Shown in pieces: positions 14,168 to 20,247 of a stretch of 21,899 nucleotides of DNA. The notes under the pieces are model-generated. The model worked only from the letters and a program-made list of their open reading frames with translations. It was not told the origin of the DNA and did not search any database. The stretch's first letter is position 1. Each line of letters begins with the position of its first letter. The DNA comes from JAVVFH01 sp032250585 (GTDB lineage: Bacteria; Pseudomonadota; Gammaproteobacteria; Xanthomonadales; SZUA-36), in the NCBI GenBank assembly GCA_032250585.1, contig JAVVFH010000031.1, forward strand, positions 1-21,899, written 5' to 3'. Made by a program: the position numbers and the translations under genes.

Positions 14168-15778
14168 TCAGGGCATCGGATCCGGGATGTAAGGCAGCCT
14201 ATCCGGACCCGGGCCGGGGCCCACTTTTTCTCGCGCGCCGCTGACCATCGCGCGCACATCGGCAAGCAGTTCGCGGGCGTCGTACAGCACGCCGTCCTTG
14301 ATCGTGTAGCGCACACCGCCGGCACGGACCGGCCGGTTGTCGTCGTCCAGGCGGAAATGGCCGGTCCCATAGAGCGTCTTGAAGTTTTGCAGCGGGTTGT
14401 GCCCGGTAATTACCAGATCGGCCAGTTTGCCGGGCCGCACCGATCCGATCTCGGCCGCCATGCCCAATACCTCGGCGCCGTGGATCGTGGCGGCCCGGAT
14501 CACTTCCAGCGGATGGAAGCCCGCCTCCTGCAGCAGTTCCATCTCGCGTATATAGCCGAAACCGTACAGTTTCCAGATGTAACCGGCGTCGGAACCCAGG
14601 GTCACCCGCCCGCCGTGGTTCTTGTAGTCGTTCAGGAACTGCATCCAGAGGCGGAAATTTTCCTTCCAGGCGATTTCGTCTGCCGTGGTCCAGTCGAACC
14701 AGTAGGAACCGTGCGCGGCGCGCGACGGCTGGAAAAATTCCCACAGCGCCGGGTGCGCGTAGTCCTGCTGCCAGTCGGCGTTCATTTCGCGCATCAGGTC
14801 ACGGCTCGCCTCGTAGATGGTCAGCGTGGGGTTGAGCGTGAAATCCAGCGCGATCAGTTCGTCGCGCACCGTGTTCCATTTCTTCGAACCCGGCGCCGCG
14901 GCCTGCTTCCAGAGCCGGCCGGCCGCGCCAAAACGGTGCTGCTCGTCGCTGTAGTTGTAATCCAGCGGATAGCCCTGGATGACGCGGTCCTCGAACAGCG
15001 CCTCCGGCAGTCCATACCAGTGCTCCATGGTGGTCAGGCCCGCGCGGGCCGAGTCCAGTGCGTTCCAGTGCACGACCTCGAGTTGCGCGTGGTGCATTGC
15101 CGTGCCCAGACCCTGTTTTTTTGCCTCGTCCAGCGCGGCCCGCATGATTTCCGGCGGCGCTCCGAAAAACTTGATGCCGCTGGCACCCTGTGCAGCGATT
15201 TCCCGCACCCAGGCACGGGCCTTGGCCGGCGTGCCGATGGGCTCGTCCGCGCCGGAGCCGAAAACGGCATAAGGCACAATGCGCGGCGCGGTGATCTCGT
15301 TCCGCTGGCTGCGGCGCTGATGGCTCTTAACCCAGCCCAGGCCATTGCCACTGCCCGGCTCCCGAATGGTCGTGATGCCGTGCGCCAGCCAGAGCTTGGC
15401 TGCATATTCGGCGGGCACGCCCTGCGCATCGCCGCCGAAATGCGCGTGCAGGTCGATGAAACCCGGCAGCAGGTAATGCCCATCCAGTTCCAGCACCCGA
15501 TCGCCCTCCCGGAGCGGTGGGCGGGCGGTTTCAGTGGGCGGCAGCCCGGGGAAGCCGGCAGACTCCACGGCGACGATGCGGTTCGACTCGATGACCACGT
15601 CGACCGGACCGAAGGGCGGGGCACCCTCGCCGTTGATCACGGTCACGCCGCGCAGCACGAGGCGCTCGAACGGGCCTTCGCCACGAATTCTTTCGGGGGC
15701 TTCGGGCGGCGCGGCGGATGTTGAAGCACTGAAAAGAACACAGAGTGCCAGTATCTGTAGACTGACTGTTTTTTGCAC
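14168..15778 (-). CDS. Secreted amidohydrolase-family metal hydrolase
   Basis: The 536-aa product has a signal peptide (MQKTVSLQILALCVLFSASTSA, cut before APPEAP at about 22) and an amidohydrolase TIM barrel of the imidazolonepropionase/Xaa-Pro-dipeptidase-like group. Metal and catalytic residues are visible: H111-A-H113 in DLHAHFGG, probable carboxylated Lys203 in GIKFFGAP, H229 or H230 in AMHHAQ, H253 in MEHWYGL and D397 in GSDAGY. The usual C-terminal composite domain is present (GKLADLVI, YTIKDGVLYDA). It should act in the periplasm on a cyclic amide, peptide or related bond; the substrate is not recognisable. The start is GTG at 15778, chosen because it gives the signal peptide; there is no Met before residue 212, and the Shine-Dalgarno (GAGAG) is weak. 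It is divergent from the CDGSH gene. Confidence 0.85.
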   Translation of the reverse strand: MQKTVSLQILALCVLFSASTSAAPPEAPERIRGEGPFERLVLRGVTVINGEGAPPFGPVDVVIESNRIVAVESAGFPGLPPTETARPPLREGDRVLELDGHYLLPGFIDLHAHFGGDAQGVPAEYAAKLWLAHGITTIREPGSGNGLGWVKSHQRRSQRNEITAPRIVPYAVFGSGADEPIGTPAKARAWVREIAAQGASGIKFFGAPPEIMRAALDEAKKQGLGTAMHHAQLEVVHWNALDSARAGLTTMEHWYGLPEALFEDRVIQGYPLDYNYSDEQHRFGAAGRLWKQAAAPGSKKWNTVRDELIALDFTLNPTLTIYEASRDLMREMNADWQQDYAHPALWEFFQPSRAAHGSYWFDWTTADEIAWKENFRLWMQFLNDYKNHGGRVTLGSDAGYIWKLYGFGYIREMELLQEAGFHPLEVIRAATIHGAEVLGMAAEIGSVRPGKLADLVITGHNPLQNFKTLYGTGHFRLDDDNRPVRAGGVRYTIKDGVLYDARELLADVRAMVSGAREKVGPGPGPDRLPYIPDPMP

Positions 15779-15791
15779 CGTAACTCTCGCA

Positions 15792-15820
15792 CTGTCTGAA
15801 AGGGAGTGCTAAAGTATAAA
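15792..15820 (+). promoter_or_regulatory. Putative promoter of the CDGSH gene
   Basis: CTGTCT (15792-15797) and TATAAA (15815-15820) are separated by 17 bp; the -10 matches consensus at 5 of 6 positions, the -35 at 3 of 6. The predicted start near 15827 leaves a leader of about 24 nt ending in the strong GGAGGAA ribosome-binding site. Confidence 0.4.
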
Positions 15821-15850
15821 TGGGAAAAGGATTTCCTGGAGGAACTTATT

Positions 15851-16492
15851 ATGGACGACCCTACCAAGAGGGCGGCAACCGCCGCGAAGCGAGTCGAGGA
15901 CGACTCCCTGCCTGTCGGCCGCAAACGAGGTGAAGCGTTCGTCGCGTTTATGGACAATTCGCCTGAGCAGGTGGATTCCAGCGCCGGAACCGGGAACAGG
16001 GCCTCCACATCGGCCAAAGCTCTGGACCGATGGTTCAAGGAGCGCCAGAAAAGTCAGGGCGCACCGCGCATGCTGGAGGTGCCCAACGAGGCACTGATCA
16101 GCAATGGAGGCCCGTTGCAGATCACCGGCAACATCACCCTGGTGCACGAAGACGGCAGCGTCCAGTACGCCAACCATTTGACGCTCTGCCGTTGTGGCCA
16201 TTCCGCTGCGAAACCGACCTGCGACGAACAGCACCTGGAGGCGGAATTTCTTAACGCCGGCCGGCTTTCGGAGGTGTCGGAGATCGCCGCCTCCCAGCGA
16301 CCGAGCAAGATTACGCTCTCATGCATCAAGGACGGCCCGGTAACGTTTCGCGGCCGGCTGCGCCTGCACAACCAGTTCGGCCAGGAGTGCGTAAAAATGC
16401 GCGGCTCGCTGTGCCGCTGCGGGCATTCGGCGAGCAAACCTTTTTGCGACGGCTCGCACGCCCGTATCGGCTTCAAATCCGGGATGGGCTGA
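15851..16492 (+). CDS. Double CDGSH-type [2Fe-2S] protein
   Basis: The 213-aa protein carries two CDGSH iron-sulfur motifs: CRCGHSAAKPTCDEQH (C113, C115, C124, H128) and CRCGHSASKPFCDGSH (C188, C190, C199, H203). Each has the 3-Cys/1-His ligand set that binds a redox-active, pH-labile [2Fe-2S] cluster. The two halves (about 87-133 and 162-208) are an internal duplication: each begins with a GPL/GPV strand segment and ends in the motif plus a short EAEF/IGF tail. Residues 1-80 are charged and lack any motif I know; the 4Fe-4S-like N-terminal domain common in other bacterial two-CDGSH proteins is absent. ATG 15851 is fixed by GGAGGAA six bases before it; an in-frame GTG at 15806 lies before the predicted -10 box and is rejected. 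Cytoplasmic; electron transfer or cluster handling is inferred from the family. Confidence 0.85.
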   Translation: MDDPTKRAATAAKRVEDDSLPVGRKRGEAFVAFMDNSPEQVDSSAGTGNRASTSAKALDRWFKERQKSQGAPRMLEVPNEALISNGGPLQITGNITLVHEDGSVQYANHLTLCRCGHSAAKPTCDEQHLEAEFLNAGRLSEVSEIAASQRPSKITLSCIKDGPVTFRGRLRLHNQFGQECVKMRGSLCRCGHSASKPFCDGSHARIGFKSGMG

Positions 16493-16591
16493 CAGCCATC
16501 CCGAACACCGGTTTCAAGAATCGGGGCCTGTTGAATGGCCCGGATTCCGCTGCCGCTTGCACGGGCATTCCGCGGGCGGCACAATCCGCGC

Positions 16592-16951
16592 ATGAATGTC
16601 TTCCGCGTTTTTCAGATCGAAGCCGCCCACCGCCTCCCGAACGTCCCGGACGGGCACAAGTGCGCCCGCATGCATGGGCATTCCTTTCGGATCGAGGTAC
16701 ATGTCAGCGGTGCGGTCGGCGCGCAGACCGGTTGGGTCATGGACTTTGCCGATCTGAAGGCGGCTTTCCAGCCCCTGTTCGAGCAACTCGATCACCACTG
16801 CCTCAACGACGTGGAAGGGCTCGAAAATCCGACCAGTGAGAATCTCGCCCGCTGGATTTGGCAGCGCTTGCTGCCTGGCCTGCCCGGGCTCGCCAAAATC
16901 GTGGTGCAGGAAACCTGCAACGCCGGTTGCGTTTACAGCGGGCCGCGCTGA
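16592..16951 (+). CDS. queD: 6-carboxy-5,6,7,8-tetrahydropterin synthase QueD
   Basis: The 119-aa protein is a PTPS/QueD-family enzyme, close in length to E. coli QueD (121 aa). QueD converts 7,8-dihydroneopterin triphosphate into 6-carboxytetrahydropterin, the second step towards queuosine and other 7-deazapurines. Zinc ligands H13 (EAAHRL) and H28/H30 (MHGH), catalytic C24 (KCARMHGH), the LDHH segment (D67-H69), PTSENLA (80-86) and E107 near the C-terminus are all in place. The Cys four residues before MHGH is the QueD type rather than the eukaryotic PTPS spacing. No queE, queC or queF is in the window, and no preQ1-riboswitch pattern is seen in the 99 bp upstream. ATG 16592 gives the normal N-terminus; the ribosome-binding site is weak. 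Confidence 0.92.
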   Translation: MNVFRVFQIEAAHRLPNVPDGHKCARMHGHSFRIEVHVSGAVGAQTGWVMDFADLKAAFQPLFEQLDHHCLNDVEGLENPTSENLARWIWQRLLPGLPGLAKIVVQETCNAGCVYSGPR

Positions 16952-16995
16952 AAAAACAGCCGACGGCGGCCGCACCCGCTGCCCGGCACGCGCAC

Positions 16996-17023
16996 AAAAA
17001 AAGGCCAGACGGGTTGTCTGGCC
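16996..17023. terminator. Intrinsic terminator: strong on minus strand, shared with queD
   Basis: GGCCAGAC (17003-17010) and GTCTGGCC (17016-17023) form a perfect 8-bp stem with a 5-nt loop. On the minus strand it is followed by seven T (17002-16996), a textbook terminator. On the plus strand it is followed by GAATTTCTT, so it may also end queD, whose stop is 44 bp upstream. Confidence 0.8.
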
Positions 17024-17096
17024 GAATTTCTTGAGACTTGGAGAGTCTTCACACAATCGTGATTCATCGACAACAACCAAACTGTAGCGTGTCGAT
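16996..17096 (-). ncRNA. Candidate FNR-activated small RNA divergent from hemN
   Basis: On the minus strand an FNR box (17144-17131, TTGAT-GCAG-GTCAA) is centred 41.5 bp before the predicted start at 17096, with TAGACT (17108-17103) as -10 box: the class II FNR-activated geometry. The roughly 101-nt transcript opens with a hairpin at its very 5' end (8-bp perfect stem, 17097-17090 with 17072-17065). A second hairpin follows (AGACU 17048-17044 with AGUCU 17038-17034, loop CUCCA), then a strong terminator (8-bp stem plus seven T). No ORF with a ribosome-binding site lies in it. The layout matches known FNR/ANR-controlled RNAs (E. coli FnrS, Pseudomonas PhrS, Neisseria AniS), but I see no sequence homology to them. 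The CUCUCC stretch around the second loop could pair with purine-rich ribosome-binding sites. The alternative is that the hairpin merely ends queD. Confidence 0.62.
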
Positions 17097-17102
17097 GGGT
17101 AT

Positions 17103-17144
17103 AGTCTATGAGTGTCACGACATGACGTAATTGACCTGCATCAA
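17103..17144 (-). promoter_or_regulatory. FNR-dependent promoter of the minus-strand small RNA
   Basis: TTGAT-GCAG-GTCAA (17144-17131) matches the FNR/ANR consensus TTGAT-N4-ATCAA at 9 of 10 positions. TAGACT (17108-17103) sits where the -10 of a class II FNR promoter belongs. Between them lies the palindrome GTCA-CGACA-TGAC (17114-17126), possibly a second operator. Confidence 0.6.
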
Positions 17145-17230
17145 CTCGGGGCCCCGGAGCCCGGATCAATCATAAAATGCTTCGATTTCATGAATTATTT
17201 ACGTTTTGAAGGAAAACAATAGCTTTGCCT

Positions 17231-17270
17231 TTGACTCTGATCAATTTTGGGCTCAAAGGCATCGTTTAGT
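17231..17270 (+). promoter_or_regulatory. FNR box and promoter of hemN
   Basis: TTGAC-TCTG-ATCAA (17231-17244) matches the FNR consensus at 9 of 10 positions. TTTAGT (17265-17270) is a plausible -10, giving a start near 17277-17279, about 40-41 bp from the box centre (class II position) and 44-46 nt ahead of the hemN ATG. The box begins exactly 100 bp after the small-RNA box. hemN is FNR/ANR-controlled in other gammaproteobacteria. Confidence 0.65.
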
Positions 17271-17322
17271 CTTCTCAAAGGTAATTTCCCGAAAACGTCG
17301 AACTTTCAGCGAGAGACCACAG

Positions 17323-18714
17323 ATGGAACAAAGCGTCAAATTCGACACGGAACTGATCAAGCGCTACGACATCGCGGGCCCGCGCTACACATCCTATCCG
17401 ACCGCGGTGCAATTCACTGAAGGTTTCGATGCGACCGTGTACACGCGATATACCGAACACAGCAACAACGAGCTGATTCCCAGGCCGCTTTCGGTTTACC
17501 TGCATCTGCCGTTTTGCAGGTCGCTTTGCTACTACTGCGGATGCATGAAAAAAGTAACCCGCCACGAACACCAGGCCACGCAGTACCTGGACCTGCTGCA
17601 TCGCGAGATAGAGATGCAGGGAAAATTATTCGATCACGATCGCAAGGTCATCCAGCTGCACCTGGGCGGTGGCACACCCACCTACCACAGCGACGAACAA
17701 CTGAAGGCGCTGATGACCGTCCTGCGCAGGCATTTTTCGCTCAGCGATGCCGATGACCGCGAGTTTTCCGTGGAAGTCGATCCGCGGACCGTTGGCATGA
17801 AGCGATTGGCCCAGCTCGCGGAAACCGGTTTCAACCGCATCAGTCTCGGTGTGCAGGACATCGATGCCAGAGTGCAAAAAGCCGTCAACCGCATTCAGGA
17901 TACCGAGGCGACGTTGCAGATGATCGACGGCTCACGCAAGCTGGGGTTCAACTCCGTTTCAATCGACTTGATTTACGGACTCCCGCTACAAACCGTTGAC
18001 AGCTTCAGCAAGACCATCGACACCGTTGTGGGCGCACGGCCGGACCGCCTGGCCGTTTACAATTACGCCCATTTACCGCAGCTGTTCCGCGCCCAGCGCC
18101 TGATCGACGCCAATGACATCCCCTCGCCGCAGACCAAGCTCGAACTGATGGAGTTGACGATCGACAAGCTGACAACGGCCGGTTACGTGTACATCGGCAT
18201 GGATCACTTCGCGCTGCCGGACGACGAACTGACGATCGCCCAGCGGGAAGGCCACTTGCAGCGTAATTTCCAGGGCTATTCCACACGCCGCGAATGCGAC
18301 ATGGTTGGAATGGGCGTCAGCGCCATCGGCCGCGTCGGCGATTGCTACGCCCAGAACTTCAAAGACATCCCCGCCTGGGAGGAGTCCGTCGCCGGCGGGA
18401 ACCTGCCCATCTGGCGCGGCATCAACGTGACCACCGAAGACCGCCTGCGTCGCGACATCATCGAGGCCATCATGTGCCATGGCCAAGTGACTTACAGGCA
18501 GTTCGAGGCGAATTACGCCATCGATTTCGAAGAGCATTTCGCATTGGAGCTGTCGAACCTGGGGCAACTGGAGCAGGACGGCCTGATACGGATGGCGGAC
18601 GATGGCTTCACCGCAACGCCGGAAGGTCGGCTGCTGCTGCGTCCGATGGCGATGATTTTCGACGAATACCTGGACACGCCCGAAAGCAAACCGAGGTATT
18701 CACGTGTAATTTAG
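17323..18714 (+). CDS. hemN: Oxygen-independent coproporphyrinogen III dehydrogenase HemN
   Basis: The 463-aa radical SAM enzyme converts coproporphyrinogen III to protoporphyrinogen IX without O2, so heme synthesis continues under anoxia. The [4Fe-4S] motif CRSLCYYC has C65, C69, C72, followed by the HemN-specific C74 (YYCGC). LHLGGGTPTY (112-121) is the SAM-binding GGGTP motif. RISLGVQDID, IDLIYGLPLQT and the C-terminal HemN domain with GQVTYRQFE are all present. The length agrees with E. coli HemN (457 aa), and the N-terminal YDIAGPRYTSYPTA segment separates true HemN from HemW-like proteins. ATG 17323 has a modest GAGA purine run upstream; the frame is open back to 17206, but that part contains the FNR box and is rejected. 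fnr follows 134 bp downstream on the same strand. Confidence 0.95.
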   Translation: MEQSVKFDTELIKRYDIAGPRYTSYPTAVQFTEGFDATVYTRYTEHSNNELIPRPLSVYLHLPFCRSLCYYCGCMKKVTRHEHQATQYLDLLHREIEMQGKLFDHDRKVIQLHLGGGTPTYHSDEQLKALMTVLRRHFSLSDADDREFSVEVDPRTVGMKRLAQLAETGFNRISLGVQDIDARVQKAVNRIQDTEATLQMIDGSRKLGFNSVSIDLIYGLPLQTVDSFSKTIDTVVGARPDRLAVYNYAHLPQLFRAQRLIDANDIPSPQTKLELMELTIDKLTTAGYVYIGMDHFALPDDELTIAQREGHLQRNFQGYSTRRECDMVGMGVSAIGRVGDCYAQNFKDIPAWEESVAGGNLPIWRGINVTTEDRLRRDIIEAIMCHGQVTYRQFEANYAIDFEEHFALELSNLGQLEQDGLIRMADDGFTATPEGRLLLRPMAMIFDEYLDTPESKPRYSRVI

Positions 18715-18796
18715 GCTCACAGGGACTAAACTCCAGATCAGCCGACCCAGTCTCCGGATTGATGTGTAAATAGGTACTTTTACGCATGTAACCCGG

Positions 18797-18814
18797 TGAT
18801 GCACGTCATATAAT
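18797..18814 (+). promoter_or_regulatory. fnr promoter with overlapping FNR-like site
   Basis: A consensus TATAAT -10 box (18809-18814) is directly preceded by TGAT-GCAC-GTCA (18797-18808), the core of an FNR box with 7 of 8 core bases matching. No good -35 lies 16-18 bp upstream. The predicted start is near 18821, 28 nt before the ATG. A site in the spacer region would be expected to block RNA polymerase, which suggests negative autoregulation. Confidence 0.45.
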
Positions 18815-18848
18815 TCATTCAAAAGGCGTCATTCTGGAGAGTTCCATC

Positions 18849-19598
18849 ATGAGCAGTTCCCTGAGAGTAGCCAATATCCGGGATTATCGACGCGAACCGT
18901 CGCGGTCCCAGGTGGCTTGCAGTCGATGCGGTCTGGGCGAGCTTTGCCTGCCTCGCGGCCTGTCTCCGGAAGAGACCGAGCGCTTCGAACAGATCGTCCA
19001 CCGCTCGCGTCCCATCCAGCCCGGGGAACATCTATTCCGGTCCGGCGATGAATTTCGGTCGGTCGCTTCGGTTCGAACAGGGTGCTTCAAGAGTTACGTC
19101 ATCGATCACGAAGGCCAGGAGCAAGTCCTGGGGTTTCATCTGCCGGGCGAAATTATCGGCCTGGACGCCATCCATTCCTGCAAGCACGTTGCAAACGTGA
19201 TCGCGCTGGACACCAGCGCCGTCTGCGGCCTGACCTTCGATTCGGTAACCGGCATGGCCCGGCATATGCCCGAACTGCAGGCCGAACTGTTCCGTATCAT
19301 GAGCGGCAGGATCAGCGAACTCGAAACGATTGCGGGCGACCTCAGCGCCGACGAACGCATTGCGATGTTCCTGGTGTCTCTGTCGGAACGTTTTTCCCGT
19401 CGCGGCTACTCGGACAAGGAATTCATCCTGGCCATGTCACGACGCGATATCGCGAGTTATTTGCGGCTGGCCACCGAGACCGTCAGCCGGGTGCTCGCGC
19501 GCCTGCAAAAAGCGGGCGTCGTGAAGGTCGACCGAAAACAGGTCCGCATACTGGACATGGACGAACTGCTGTCCATTGCAAGAAAAAACTCCGACTGA
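18849..19598 (+). CDS. fnr: FNR/ANR-type oxygen-sensing transcriptional regulator
   Basis: The 249-aa CRP-family regulator has the four cluster cysteines of FNR: C24, C27, C33 in CSRCGLGELC and C126 in TSAVCGLTF, aligning with E. coli C20, C23, C29 and C122. They hold an O2-labile [4Fe-4S] cluster that allows dimerisation and DNA binding without oxygen. The cNMP-like sensor domain covers about 45-140, the dimer helix about 142-170, and the winged helix-turn-helix about 195-245. The recognition helix ATETVSRVL keeps the E-x2-SR residues that read TTGAT half-sites, consistent with the FNR boxes upstream of hemN and the small-RNA candidate. ATG 18849 has GGAGAG at good spacing. The usual name would be anr or fnr depending on the lineage. 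A strong palindromic terminator follows. Confidence 0.94.
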   Translation: MSSSLRVANIRDYRREPSRSQVACSRCGLGELCLPRGLSPEETERFEQIVHRSRPIQPGEHLFRSGDEFRSVASVRTGCFKSYVIDHEGQEQVLGFHLPGEIIGLDAIHSCKHVANVIALDTSAVCGLTFDSVTGMARHMPELQAELFRIMSGRISELETIAGDLSADERIAMFLVSLSERFSRRGYSDKEFILAMSRRDIASYLRLATETVSRVLARLQKAGVVKVDRKQVRILDMDELLSIARKNSD

Positions 19599-19605
19599 AC
19601 CCCGG

Positions 19606-19640
19606 GCCCGACAGTGTATACACTGTCGGGCTGATTTTTA
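19606..19640 (+). terminator. Intrinsic terminator after fnr
   Basis: Bases 19606-19631 form a perfect palindrome with 13-bp arms, folding in RNA with a UAUA tetraloop, and are followed by TGATTTTTA. It lies 8 bp past the fnr stop. On the minus strand it lacks a T-tract but may still hinder read-through from the convergent isomerase gene. Confidence 0.85.
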
Positions 19641-19645
19641 ATCGT

Positions 19646-19661
19646 GCCTGCAATCGCAGGC
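19646..19661 (-). terminator. Hairpin directly after the slyD-like stop
   Basis: GCCTGC-GATT-GCAGGC on the minus strand (19661-19646) begins at the base after the isomerase stop. The 6-bp stem has no T-tract behind it, so termination is uncertain; together with the 26-bp palindrome it forms a double barrier. Confidence 0.4.
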
Positions 19662-20150
19662 TCAGGCGTGATCCACTCCACCCGGCCCATGTGCGTGGCC
19701 GTGGGCAATTTCCTCCGGCGTCGCATCCCGGACCTCGGTGATTTCCAGGTCAAAGGTCAAAGCCTGGCCCGCCAGCGGGTGATTCGCGTCCACGTCCACG
19801 TTAAAGCGCCCCACTTTCACCACCGTGACCTGCATCGGCGGCCCGTTGCGGGTCTGGATTTGAACCACTCGTCCGGGAGCCAGGCGCCCGGCGTGCTTCA
19901 AGTGCTTCGACGGGATGCGCTGAACGTTCGTTTCGTCGCGCTCACCATAGGCCTCTTCGGGCGGCACGGTCACCTCGAAACGCTCACCCGCCGCTCTTCC
20001 TTCCAGCGCCGTTTCGAGACCGGGAATGATGTTCGATGCACCATGCAGGTAAGTCATCGGTTCGCGCTCCCGTGACGATTCCAGTTCCTCGCCGGCCGCA
20101 TCACTCAGCGTGTAATGCAGTGAGACGACCTTGTTCTTTTCGATGGTCAC
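19662..20150 (-). CDS. slyD: SlyD-like FKBP-type peptidyl-prolyl cis-trans isomerase
   Basis: The 162-aa product matches the SlyD class: an FKBP isomerase domain interrupted by the insert-in-flap chaperone domain, then a short metal-binding tail. Landmarks shared with E. coli SlyD are VVSLHYTL (8-15), YLHGASNIIPGLETALEG (34-51), EEAYGERDETNVQRIP (65-80), VDANHPLAGQALTF (119-132) and the tail EEIAHGHAHGPGG. The tail is much shorter and poorer in His/Cys than the E. coli one, so nickel delivery to hydrogenase is probably reduced or absent. The protein catalyses proline isomerisation in the cytoplasm. The start is GTG at 20150 with a modest GAAG purine run upstream and gives the family N-terminus MTIEKNKVVSLHY. 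It is convergent with fnr; the DUF885 gene ends 97 bp upstream on the same strand. Confidence 0.9.
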   Translation of the reverse strand: MTIEKNKVVSLHYTLSDAAGEELESSREREPMTYLHGASNIIPGLETALEGRAAGERFEVTVPPEEAYGERDETNVQRIPSKHLKHAGRLAPGRVVQIQTRNGPPMQVTVVKVGRFNVDVDANHPLAGQALTFDLEITEVRDATPEEIAHGHAHGPGGVDHA

Positions 20151-20247
20151 GGTGTCTTCGACCCTCTGATTTTACGATAGAAATGCAAAAAACCGCTCCG
20201 CTTTGACGAATAGGCGTTGCATGCAGCTTCTTTCCGGCGTTTGCGGA

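Noticed and set aside
16493..16591. Possible preQ1 riboswitch before queD
   Set aside because: No preQ1-type hairpin with A-rich tail is visible in this short leader.
17206..17322. N-terminal extension of hemN from 17206
   Set aside because: The extra residues have no HemN similarity and the segment holds the FNR box and predicted promoter.
18759..18772. TTGAT-GTGT-AAATA upstream of fnr as an FNR box
   Set aside because: Only the left half-site matches, and no -10 box lies at the class II distance.
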